From NCBI GenBank assembly GCA_016868485.1, contig VGGT01000012.1, positions 1 to 16,563 of the forward strand: a stretch of DNA of 16,563 nt, written 5' to 3'. Position 1 is the stretch's first letter. Each line of letters begins with the position of its first letter. Source of the DNA: Bacteroidota bacterium (GTDB lineage: Bacteria; Bacteroidota; Bacteroidia; UBA7662). Position numbers and translations under genes: made by a program. The notes beneath the pieces are model-generated. The model saw only the letters and a list, made by a program, of their open reading frames with translations. It was not told where the DNA came from and did no database searches. Below, piece after piece: positions 7,671 to 14,234 of the stretch.

Positions 7671-9149
7671 TCAGATGGGCCAATCGCGAACAATTTCGCC
7701 TGTTACCACCTGCCCAGAAATAATGGTAGGTGGAACACCCGGACCGGGTATGGTGAGCTGCCCTGTGAAATATAAATTCGCCAGCTTTTTGTGCCGCATG
7801 GAGGGCTTGAAAATGGCCGTTTGGGCCAGGGTATTGGCTAATCCATAGGCATTGCCCCCGAAGGCATGGTAATCGCGCCGAAAATCGGAGTGCGCATAGC
7901 TGTGGCGGACCTCAACCGCATCGCGTATGCCCACCCCCACCATGTGTTCAAAACGATCCATCACTTGATGATAGCAACGTTCGCGCGCTTCTTCTGGATC
8001 CGGGAGGTCGACTGCGAGGGGCACGAGAATCACTAAATTTTCCTTTCCGTCGGGAGCCACTGTGGGGTCCGTTTTGCTGCTGAGCGATGTGTAGAACAAG
8101 GGTCGGTCTGGCCACGAAGGGCGGGCATATATTTGCTCAGCATGTCGATCGAACTCCTCATCGAAAAACAAACTGTGGTGAGTGAGTCCGGGCAGTGGTT
8201 TTTTTAGTCCGATATAAAACAGCAGACTCGAAGGTGCCATGGTTCTGTTTTTCCAGTAAGCAGGGCTGTACTGTCGATGCGTGGCGGGCAGAACCCCCTG
8301 CTCGATGTGGTGGTAATCGCCCGCAGCAACCACGACATCGGCGTCGTAGGACTTTTGCGCCGTATGAACACGTGTGGCATGAGCACCCGCACACTCAATA
8401 GACTGTACTTCGGCATTCGGGATCAATTCAACGCCCTTCTCTTCAGCAAGTGCAACAAAAGCCTTCACAATTTCCCCCATGCCGCCCATAGGGTACCAGG
8501 TACCGAGCGATAAATCCGCATAGTTCATCAGGCTATAGAGGGCCGGCGTGTTTTGAGGCGTAGCACCCAGGAAAAGTACCGGAAATTCCATGAGTTTACG
8601 CAGACGTGGTTCCTTGAAATGGGCATATACATGGCTGCGCATCGATTGAAACACATCCATTTTAAGCATATTCCTGAGCAGTGATACACTGGCGTATTCC
8701 AGAACAGATCGGTTGGGCTTGTAGACCAAGTCGCGCATACCGATTTGGTATTTTTCGCCTGCCTGTGTCATAAATGACCGTAGTTTTTTGGCCGATCCGG
8801 GTTCGTAATGCTCAAACATCTGTTCTATTTCAGGCATTTGGGCCGGAACGGTCATCACATCATCCTTTCCAAAAAATACAGTGTATCCGGGGTCGAGCCG
8901 ATGGAGGTGGTAGTAGTCGGATACCTTCTTGCCGAACTGAGCAAAATAAGCCTCGAAAACGTCGGGCATCCAGTACCAGGATGGCCCCATATCGAATCGA
9001 AATCCCTGACTTTCCATCACACGCGCCCGCCCACCGAATTGGGCGTTCTTTTCGAGAAGAGTGACCTGATAACCTTTGTGGGCGAGGTTGGTGGCGGCAG
9101 ATAATCCTGCGAAGCCCGAACCGATTACGACAATTTTTTTCTTTGGCAT
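7671..9149 (-). CDS. crtI: Phytoene desaturase
   Basis: 492 residues, the usual CrtI size. The N-terminal FAD fold IVVIGSGFAGLSAAT (6-20) leads to LLEKNAQFGGRARV (31-44) and FRFDMGPSWYW (50-60). The C-terminal dinucleotide and substrate signature NLYFTGQLTIPGPGVPPTI sits near 458-476. CrtI carries out the successive desaturations of phytoene to lycopene (or neurosporene) using FAD at the membrane surface. Lead gene of the carotenoid run crtI-crtB-crtD-cruF. Upstream are 275 bases holding tandem repeats and a terminator that separates it from the sigma-factor gene; no exact TAnnTTTG element was found directly before it, so its promoter may be of another type, for instance one read by the neighbouring ECF sigma factor. 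Confidence 0.94.
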   Translation of the reverse strand: MPKKKIVVIGSGFAGLSAATNLAHKGYQVTLLEKNAQFGGRARVMESQGFRFDMGPSWYWMPDVFEAYFAQFGKKVSDYYHLHRLDPGYTVFFGKDDVMTVPAQMPEIEQMFEHYEPGSAKKLRSFMTQAGEKYQIGMRDLVYKPNRSVLEYASVSLLRNMLKMDVFQSMRSHVYAHFKEPRLRKLMEFPVLFLGATPQNTPALYSLMNYADLSLGTWYPMGGMGEIVKAFVALAEEKGVELIPNAEVQSIECAGAHATRVHTAQKSYDADVVVAAGDYHHIEQGVLPATHRQYSPAYWKNRTMAPSSLLFYIGLKKPLPGLTHHSLFFDEEFDRHAEQIYARPSWPDRPLFYTSLSSKTDPTVAPDGKENLVILVPLAVDLPDPEEARERCYHQVMDRFEHMVGVGIRDAVEVRHSYAHSDFRRDYHAFGGNAYGLANTLAQTAIFKPSMRHKKLANLYFTGQLTIPGPGVPPTIISGQVVTGEIVRDWPI

Positions 9150-9257
9150 GGTTGAATGTTCCTCATAAACAACAAACTCCCCGGTCGACAGTTTTCAATG
9201 GATGAGAATTTGTGCGCAAAATCGACTGAGCATCGATGCCGAGCATCAAAGATGCCA

Positions 9258-9329
9258 AGCATCAAATTTGAACCGAATTCCAGCATCAAAATTGAACCGA
9301 ATTCCAGCATCAAAATTGAACCGAAATCA
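9258..9329. repeat. Three tandem 24-base repeats upstream of crtI
   Basis: Copies at 9258-9281, 9282-9305 and 9306-9329. Each begins AGCATCAAA and contains TTGAACCGAA. Copies 1 and 2 differ at one base; copy 3 diverges only in its last bases. Related GCATC fragments continue at 9230-9256 (GAGCATCAAAGATGCC). The array sits 109-180 bases before the crtI ATG and just after the terminator of the sigma gene, so it is in the crtI upstream region rather than in a coding sequence. Tandem spacing of about 2.3 helical turns is compatible with an array of protein-binding sites, but this is inference. Confidence 0.8.
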
Positions 9330-9335
9330 AGCCAC

Positions 9336-9363
9336 AAAAAAAGGCTCCCCTCAGGAAGCCTTT
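9336..9363 (-). terminator. Intrinsic terminator of the ECF sigma gene
   Basis: On the minus strand, AAAGGCT (9363-9357) pairs with AGCCTTT (9346-9340) around a ten-base interval that includes further G-C pairs, and is followed by seven T (9342-9336, the first three shared with the stem). It lies about 62 bases after the sigma-factor stop codon. This separates transcription of the sigma gene from that of crtI, unless there is read-through. Confidence 0.7.
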
Positions 9364-9374
9364 CGAAATACTCT

Positions 9375-9426
9375 GTTGATCACCTCAGTTGATCATCTCA
9401 ATTGATTATCTCTGTTGAACATCATT
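9375..9426. repeat. Four tandem 13-base repeats at the 3' end of the sigma gene
   Basis: Units at 9375-9387, 9388-9400, 9401-9413 and 9414-9426 follow the pattern GTTGATCACCTCA with increasing divergence (GTTGATCATCTCA, ATTGATTATCTCT, GTTGAACATCATT). The last unit overlaps the stop codon of the sigma factor at 9425-9427. TGATCA within two units is itself palindromic. Confidence 0.75.
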
Positions 9427-9952
9427 ATGCCACTTGCATGCCATAAGCTTCACCGTAGACATGGAGTCTTTTCTTCAGGATTTGACGCGCCATGTGAATG
9501 CGGGTTTTGACTGTTCCGATGGGAATACCAAAGTGATCAGCTATTTCTTGGTACTTATAGCCCCTGAAATTCATCATAAAGGCCTCTTTCAAATCGTAGG
9601 GCAAACGACCAATGTGCATATGAATCTGCTCCATATTGAGACGCTCAAGACTCTCATTCGGAACCGCATGCGCAGAACTATTGAGGTAGTATTCATTCTC
9701 TGTAGAATCGAGCAGGGTGTTGCGCTTCACCTTCCTTCTGTATTGATTGATGAAGGTGTTTTTCATGATGGTATACAACCAACCCTTGAGATTGGTGTCG
9801 TCGGTGAACCGCTCACGATGGGTAAACGCCTTAAGCAGCGTTTCCTGCATTAGATCGTGGGCATCTTCCCGGTCTTGTGATAAATAAAGGGCGTATGCTT
9901 TTAGCGCAACTCCATGCTCTCTCACTTTGACACTGAATGTATTGGGATCCAT
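9425..9952 (-). CDS. ECF-type RNA polymerase sigma factor
   Basis: 175 residues from the ATG at 9952. Sigma region 2 is seen in YALYLSQDREDAHDLMQETLLKA and LKGWLYTIMKNTFINQYRR; region 4 has the helix-turn-helix MMNFRGYKYQEIADHFGIPIGTVKTRIHMARQILKK, shown here only in part by its key pieces EIADHFGIPIGTVKTRI. No region 1.1 or 3, as expected for ECF factors. It would direct core RNA polymerase to a set of stress promoters; placement between photolyase/SRPBCC and crtI genes suggests control of the pigment and repair genes, as in known light-induced carotenoid systems. No anti-sigma factor is visible nearby. An in-frame ATG at 10000 lies inside the promoter spacer, upstream of the expected transcript start, so it was not chosen. 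Confidence 0.9.
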   Translation of the reverse strand: MDPNTFSVKVREHGVALKAYALYLSQDREDAHDLMQETLLKAFTHRERFTDDTNLKGWLYTIMKNTFINQYRRKVKRNTLLDSTENEYYLNSSAHAVPNESLERLNMEQIHMHIGRLPYDLKEAFMMNFRGYKYQEIADHFGIPIGTVKTRIHMARQILKKRLHVYGEAYGMQVA

Positions 9953-9980
9953 GTTTAAGTTTTTTGGTTGATTTGTTAAA

Positions 9981-10012
9981 CAAAAGTAGAGGTTCGCCAC
10001 CGAACATCCAAA
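9981..10012 (-). promoter_or_regulatory. Bacteroidota promoter of the sigma gene with internal palindrome
   Basis: Minus strand: TTTG (10012-10009), 20 bases, then TACTTTTG (9988-9981), an exact TAnnTTTG -7 element with a -33 TTTG at consensus spacing. The spacer contains a perfect inverted repeat, GTTCG (9992-9996) and CGAAC (10001-10005) separated by four bases, well placed for a repressor or activator. The expected transcript start is about 9975, giving a leader of some 20-25 bases before the ATG at 9952. Upstream, 10013-10100 is very AT-rich, as in UP-like regions. Confidence 0.7.
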
Positions 10013-10137
10013 CCTTTGTTTAACTTTTTTTAAAAATTCTTAAACAAATTAAATAATAAATATTCTAATATATGTATAAAATGTATTATCAGTGTATTAC
10101 AAATAATGATAATCTCTTTCAATGGCGCAATTTTTCA

Positions 10138-10159
10138 TTGCCCGTTCGTTGCCCGTTGA
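10138..10159. repeat. Direct repeat of 11 bases
   Basis: TTGCCCGTTCG (10138-10148) is followed directly by TTGCCCGTTGA (10149-10159). It lies in the otherwise gene-free 10013-10224 stretch between the SRPBCC gene and the sigma promoter, where I see no open frame worth calling and no clear terminator. Confidence 0.5.
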
Positions 10160-10224
10160 TTCAAAGCGATTCGATGCGGTAAATCGCGCCATATATCGGG
10201 CAAATGAATCCAGGAAAATTAACT

Positions 10225-10712
10225 CTAACACAATACAAAATAACTTTTGTAGCGCGGTGAACGGTAGCGCATCAAGAGGATGAGCATCCAACGCATCAGA
10301 AAGCGCGGTATCCATGGAGCCTGTCGAAATCGAATGGCGCGGTGATGAAGGTCTCACCGCTGCCGCCTTTTTTGATGCCATGGTAATGCTCCCAACTGCA
10401 CAGAAAAAAAGGCAATTGCTCCCCGCAATCAACAAACCAATACAGGCCTGGCGACTGGGAATGGGCTCGAATAACACCCGTCCACGTTTGGGCAAACAAG
10501 CCGAAATTCAATTCAAGTTCGATTCGATGGCCTACTTCATTCCCATCCATCCGAAGAAGGCGGGCTTTGGGAAAGGGTGGATTGAGGGTCTCAAAAAGAG
10601 GCGCACCGAAACCAGCAACCACACGATCTAAGGGTGAAGCGACCTTCGTTACGACCACAAGATCGGCTGGCCCAGGTTCAGCGAAAGGATATTGCGTGGT
10701 TTTTCGGCTCAT
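10225..10712 (-). pseudogene. SRPBCC-family ligand-binding protein, frameshifted
   Basis: The intact frame from ATG 10712 gives residues matching the small SRPBCC proteins found beside Bacteroidota carotenoid genes: LFETLNPPFPKARLLRMDG (39-57), ELELNFGLFAQTWTG, YWFVDCGEQLPFFL (91-104) and WEHYHGIKK. It then runs out of family likeness and stops at 10296. The family C-terminus is present in another minus frame: RFRQAPWIPRFLMRW and RYRSPRYKSYF, ending at the TAG 10225-10227. A single base missing near 10338-10343 (minus ACCGCGCC, expected one more C) accounts for the switch; restored length is about 162 residues. It may be a real inactivating mutation or a sequencing or assembly error. SRPBCC folds bind hydrophobic ligands; a role with carotenoids is only suggested by position. 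Confidence 0.75.
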
Positions 10713-10760
10713 CGGATTTCACACTGTTTTTCGGTCATCGGATTTCGGACTGTTTTTCAG
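10709..10760. repeat. 26-base tandem duplication over the SRPBCC start codon
   Basis: Two copies, 10709-10734 and 10735-10760, differ at three positions; both carry TCATCGGATTTC and CTGTTTTTC. A weaker third copy continues at 10687-10707 (GGAT...GTTTTTCGG) inside the SRPBCC coding region. On the minus strand each copy presents an ATG followed by an A-rich stretch, so the translation start region has been duplicated; only the innermost ATG (10712) opens into the SRPBCC frame. Confidence 0.75.
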
Positions 10761-10792
10761 CCCCATGGCATGAATAGGTATGCTGTGGGCAT

Positions 10793-12364
10793 CTACAATT
10801 CATCGACGCGATCCAATAGGGACTCAGCCTTCAGCAGCAGTGCCGATCGCTTACCCGGGTCCATGCGGTCCCAATTTCGGTAGACCATGGCCAAGCGTAC
10901 GTTCGGCCGCAATAAGCGCTCATGCCGATCGTGGAAATGCCAATAGAGGCTATTGAACGGACAAGCATTGGCTTCGGTCGTTAATTGCGGATTGTAGCGA
11001 CATGACCCGCAGTAGTCGCCCATGCGCTTGATGTACTGGCCCGACGAAACATAGGGTTTGCTTGCCATGAGTCCTCCGTCGGCGTACTGACTCATGCCGC
11101 GGGTGTTGGGCATTTCCACCCATTCGACGGCATCGATATACACGCCCAAATACCAACGATCGACTTCATCGGGATGAATACCAGCCAATAGAGCAAAATT
11201 CCCGATGATCATGAGCCGTTGGATGTGGTGAGCATAGGCCTGCTGAAGGGTCTGACCGATGGCATGACGCATGCAGGCCATGTGCGTCTCCCCTGTCCAA
11301 TACCAAGACGGCAAGCTGCGCTGGTGTTGCAGCTGATTCAGCACACCATAACCAGGCATATGTGCCCAATAGACCCCGCGAACATACTCGCGCCATCCGA
11401 GTATTTGACGGATAAATCCCTCTACGGATGCCAGCGGATAACGGTCGGGCTCGCTCATCCAGGCTTGCTCTACCGCTCGAACCACCTCGTTGGGGCTGAT
11501 GAGCTTTGCATTGAGGGCAAACGACAGCCTGGAGTGGAATAAAAAGTCGTGTCGACGGGTAAGGGCATCTTGGAAGTGCCCAAAGGAAGGCAGCAGTCTT
11601 TCCATAAAATGCTCCAGGATGGTTCGGGCCTCATCGGGCGCTGTGGGCCACATGAGTTTTTCGGGCAGCTCGCCGATGGTTTGCACTCCCTGTTGTTTGA
11701 GCCAATCGCCCCAGCCTGAGGTTCGGTGTTCGGGCATAGGCAATTCTGGGATGACCACCGCCGCGGGGATTGGCTTTCGGTTTTCTGCATCAAAATTCCA
11801 TTCACCCCCCTGCGGTTGTTCGCCCTGCATCAGGATGCCGTGTTTGCGGCGCATTTGTCGATAGAAATACTCCATTCGCCAGGTTTTGCGCCCGGCAAAA
11901 AATAAGGCCGTCTCGTTTCTTTCGGTGTAAAAATGTTCTGTGCCGACACTGTAGGCTTCGATTGGGGCTTGCTTGGCCCAAAGCTTTAGTTCCTGATCAA
12001 GCCTGAATTCATCGGGTTCTTGCCAGGCCACCGATGAACATGGGTATTTTGCCACCACCCAATCGAGATTGCCCGCCACCGACTGCTTGTTCTCGGGGTC
12101 GTCGAGGGTAATGTATAAAATGGCATGGCCGTTTTCTTGCATCCAAAGAGAAAAACGACGCATGGCCATGAAAAAGGTGACAATCTTTTGAATGTGGTGT
12201 TGGCAGTAGTCGGTCTCGCTCCTGCATTCCATCATCACATACAGCACATCGGGTCGACCGCTCTGAAACCAGCTGTGCCCGCGGTTCAGCTGATCGCCCA
12301 AAATCAACCGTATTTCACGAAAAGGACCTGGCCGATTGAGGGGAGGCATGCCATTGAAGTTCAT
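10793..12364 (-). CDS. phrB: Iron-sulfur photolyase (PhrB / FeS-BCP, prokaryotic 6-4 type)
   Basis: 523 residues. The N-terminal antenna domain begins REIRLILGDQLNRGHSWF (16-33), the hallmark of the deoxyribodipyrimidine photolyase-related family. The C-terminal FAD domain holds SVEGFIRQILGWREYVRGVY (313-332), IGNFALLAG (387-395) and VEMPNTRGMSQYADGG. Cysteines at 364, 452, 455 and 468 have the spacing 88-3-13 that binds the [4Fe-4S] cluster in Agrobacterium PhrB. Members repair (6-4) pyrimidine dimers in DNA with blue/near-UV light and use a lumazine antenna. Gene precedes the SRPBCC, sigma and crt genes on the same strand, fitting a joint light-damage response. No clear TAnnTTTG box within about 80 bases upstream. 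Confidence 0.92.
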   Translation of the reverse strand: MNFNGMPPLNRPGPFREIRLILGDQLNRGHSWFQSGRPDVLYVMMECRSETDYCQHHIQKIVTFFMAMRRFSLWMQENGHAILYITLDDPENKQSVAGNLDWVVAKYPCSSVAWQEPDEFRLDQELKLWAKQAPIEAYSVGTEHFYTERNETALFFAGRKTWRMEYFYRQMRRKHGILMQGEQPQGGEWNFDAENRKPIPAAVVIPELPMPEHRTSGWGDWLKQQGVQTIGELPEKLMWPTAPDEARTILEHFMERLLPSFGHFQDALTRRHDFLFHSRLSFALNAKLISPNEVVRAVEQAWMSEPDRYPLASVEGFIRQILGWREYVRGVYWAHMPGYGVLNQLQHQRSLPSWYWTGETHMACMRHAIGQTLQQAYAHHIQRLMIIGNFALLAGIHPDEVDRWYLGVYIDAVEWVEMPNTRGMSQYADGGLMASKPYVSSGQYIKRMGDYCGSCRYNPQLTTEANACPFNSLYWHFHDRHERLLRPNVRLAMVYRNWDRMDPGKRSALLLKAESLLDRVDEL

Positions 12365-12404
12365 CTTTTTTCAAACAAGCAGCGGGCGTCGTTGTTCGCT
12401 ACTT

Positions 12405-12680
12405 ATGCTAAAAAGCCCGCATATTTTATCCGGTTTGTCTATTCAACTCCTGATACCGATTCTATTCAACATCATGGGGTGTCAATCTTCCCTTTCCAAA
12501 GTGGAGCCTGCGCCATTCGAAAACCCGAGTTTCCACATGCGTTCGTCTAACCTCTTGTTTTTCCGCAACATACGGAGCTATTATTATGTTCGGATACAGG
12601 ACACCCTACAGCCCTTAGAGGTTTATCGTTGGCGCGCCTTTGCCGCTCGTCCGCCTTCCCCTCAAATCCAACCCTTTTGA
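12405..12680 (+). CDS. Small probable lipoprotein, unrecognised
   Basis: 91 residues from the ATG at 12405. N-terminal hydrophobic segment LSIQLLIPILFNIMGC ends in a lipobox-like IMGC with Cys at about residue 26, followed by QSS, suggesting lipid anchoring after export. The mature part contains LLFFRNIRSYYYVRIQ and LEVYRWRAFAARPPSP; I do not recognise a family. It begins 41 bases from the divergent photolyase start and ends 24 bases before the next small frame. An earlier in-frame ATG at 12336 lies inside the photolyase gene and is not preferred. Could be a chance frame, but the signal-like start and the lack of any gene on the other strand favour a real gene. Confidence 0.45.
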   Translation: MLKSPHILSGLSIQLLIPILFNIMGCQSSLSKVEPAPFENPSFHMRSSNLLFFRNIRSYYYVRIQDTLQPLEVYRWRAFAARPPSPQIQPF

Positions 12681-12703
12681 TTTTATCTCATCCTTCTTCG
12701 CCC

Positions 12704-12919
12704 ATGGCCATCGATACCCTCCGTTGCAGCCCACAAGATCCACCCATAGAACACCACCATCTACTGGCCCGACTGTACGGAGCCATCGAAAACCGAGAGA
12801 ACATTGAATGTTTGGTGCATGGACAAGGGGTAGCATCCATTTTCACCAACGAAAAGGAGCGCACCGATTTTGGATTGCAGGTGCGCGATTACCTACGGCT
12901 CATGGGTGCTTATGATTGA
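12704..12919 (+). CDS. Small hypothetical protein
   Basis: 71 residues from ATG 12704. Mixed, soluble composition with a helical centre (HHHLLARLYGAIENREN) and a charged end (NEKERTDFGLQVRDYLRLMG). No known family recognised, no signal or membrane segment. It follows the lipoprotein frame by 24 bases and lies 87 bases before the proline dehydrogenase ATG, whose own promoter sits in the gap. Protein-like composition supports coding; proof would need homologues. Confidence 0.45.
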   Translation: MAIDTLRCSPQDPPIEHHHLLARLYGAIENRENIECLVHGQGVASIFTNEKERTDFGLQVRDYLRLMGAYD

Positions 12920-12977
12920 GTACACCCGCCCTCCATCGGTCCGTTCAAAGCCCTATCCTCCACCCCATCTTCTCTCT

Positions 12978-12985
12978 TATCTTTG
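12978..12985 (+). promoter_or_regulatory. Candidate -7 element for proline dehydrogenase
   Basis: TATCTTTG is an exact TAnnTTTG match ending 22 bases before the ATG at 13007, predicting a leader of roughly 15 bases. No clear TTTG lies at the -33 position. Its place rules against the TTG at 12983 as translation start, since that codon is part of the element. Confidence 0.5.
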
Positions 12986-13006
12986 CAGCGATTCGCAACA
13001 AACGCT

Positions 13007-14191
13007 ATGCAGTCTAGTCAAGCCCCCAACTTCAACAACACCCAAATCGCATTTTCTCGCTTTTCCGATGCGGAGCTGCGCGACTCCTACTTTTTGTTTC
13101 GCATGATGGGCTCCCCTTGGTTGGTCGATTGGGGAAGCCGATTGGCTCAATGGGCCATTCGGATTGGGCTCCCCATACAGTGGGCGATTCGAAAGACCGT
13201 TTATAAACAGTTTTGTGGGGGCGAAACCATCGATGAATGTGAACCTGCGGTGGCCCAACTGGCGCGAGGCAGCGTGGGAACCATTCTCGATTATTCGGTT
13301 GAGGGAATGGAGGGCGATGCGGCCTTTGATGCCTGCGCGGATGAGATTATCCGAACGATTCATCAGGCTCGAGGCGATGATCGGATACCTTTCGCTGTCT
13401 TTAAAGTAAGTGGGGTGGCCCCGGCGGATCTACTCGAACAAGTGGGGGCCATACCTCCTGCTGCCGCAGGGGATTTGCCGGAGTGGAATCGGGTTCGATC
13501 GCGTGTGAGACGCATCGTTCAAGCCGCTGCCGATGCGGATCAGGCGGTTTTGGTGGATGCAGAGGAGAGTTGGATTCAGGATGCCATCGATTCGCTTGTG
13601 CATGAGCTGGTTTTGGCGTTTAACCGCATCAAACCCATTGTCTATCAAACCGTGCAATTGTATCGACATGACCGATTGGCGTACCTCAAAAGTACGTTCG
13701 ATCAAATGAATGCAGCCGGATGTCATTTTGCCGTAAAATTGGTTCGGGGGGCCTATATGGAAAAAGAGCGTGATCGGGCAGCGCTTCACCATGCTCCGAG
13801 TCCCATTCAACCCGACAAAGCCTCGACCGACCGGGATTTTGATGAGGCGGTACGTTTCTGCTTAGACCATATCGAGCATATGGCTCTTTGTTGCGGGAGT
13901 CATAATGAGGACAGTAACATGAAAATGATCACCCGCATGGGGGACCTGGGCATTGCGCCGGGCGACCCTCGGATCTGGTCGGCCCAACTCAAAGGGATGA
14001 GCGACCACATCAGCTTCAACCTTGCCCATGCAGGTTATCGCGTGGCCAAGTACCTTCCGTATGGTCCCGTTCCTGCGGTTTTACCTTACCTGGTGCGTCG
14101 TGCTCAAGAAAATACGAGCATGGCCGGTCAAATGTCGCGCGAGTTGGCTCTGCTATCCGCCGAACGCCGGCGCAGAAAAGCAGGACTTTAG
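13007..14191 (+). CDS. Proline dehydrogenase (monofunctional PRODH)
   Basis: 394 residues from ATG 13007. Oxidises proline to pyrroline-5-carboxylate with FAD, passing electrons to the quinone pool; usually membrane-associated. Family motifs in the beta-alpha barrel: ILDYSVEG (93-100), LVDAEESW (182-189), VKLVRGAYMEKERD (243-256), CGSHNEDS (296-303), AQLKGMSDHISFNLA (327-341) and KYLPYGPVPAVLPYLVRRAQ (348-367), the last holding the arginines that bind the proline carboxylate. It is the separate PRODH form without the P5C dehydrogenase domain of PutA, and no P5C dehydrogenase gene is in the window. Convergent with the DASH cryptochrome gene, 37 bases apart. Confidence 0.93.
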   Translation: MQSSQAPNFNNTQIAFSRFSDAELRDSYFLFRMMGSPWLVDWGSRLAQWAIRIGLPIQWAIRKTVYKQFCGGETIDECEPAVAQLARGSVGTILDYSVEGMEGDAAFDACADEIIRTIHQARGDDRIPFAVFKVSGVAPADLLEQVGAIPPAAAGDLPEWNRVRSRVRRIVQAAADADQAVLVDAEESWIQDAIDSLVHELVLAFNRIKPIVYQTVQLYRHDRLAYLKSTFDQMNAAGCHFAVKLVRGAYMEKERDRAALHHAPSPIQPDKASTDRDFDEAVRFCLDHIEHMALCCGSHNEDSNMKMITRMGDLGIAPGDPRIWSAQLKGMSDHISFNLAHAGYRVAKYLPYGPVPAVLPYLVRRAQENTSMAGQMSRELALLSAERRRRKAGL

Positions 14192-14234
14192 GTTCGGAAA
14201 TAGGAGTTTAGGTGCGAAAAAAGGAGTTTCAGCT
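14182..14234. repeat. 20-base tandem repeat spanning the PRODH and cryptochrome stops
   Basis: Units 14182-14201 and 14202-14221, plus a partial third from 14222, each open with AGGA(C/G)TTT; the first two share TTTAGGT. The PRODH stop TAG (14189-14191) lies in the first unit and the stop of the cryptochrome gene (14229-14231, minus) in the partial third. It fills the convergent gap. Confidence 0.7.

Noticed and set aside
9258..9329. CRISPR array
   Set aside because: Units abut with no unique spacers and there are only three; no cas genes nearby.
9125..9337. Minus-strand frame of 70 codons with an eight-residue repeat (FGSILMLE) before crtI
   Set aside because: It has a TTG start inside the terminator, the repeats reflect the 24-base DNA repeat being a multiple of three, and it overlaps the crtI start.
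9953..10000. Upstream ATG at 10000 as start of the sigma factor
   Set aside because: It lies within the -33/-7 spacer, upstream of the predicted transcript start.
10368..10373. Run of six A on the minus strand in the SRPBCC gene as a programmed frameshift site
   Set aside because: The destination frame meets a stop at 10354-10356 right after the run, so a slip here would end translation; the real frame change must be further downstream.
12125..12550. Plus-strand frame of 141 codons over the photolyase start
   Set aside because: Mostly antisense to a well-supported photolyase gene and without family resemblance.
12983..13006. TTG at 12983 as start of proline dehydrogenase
   Set aside because: It is part of the TATCTTTG -7 element; ATG 13007 is a better start.
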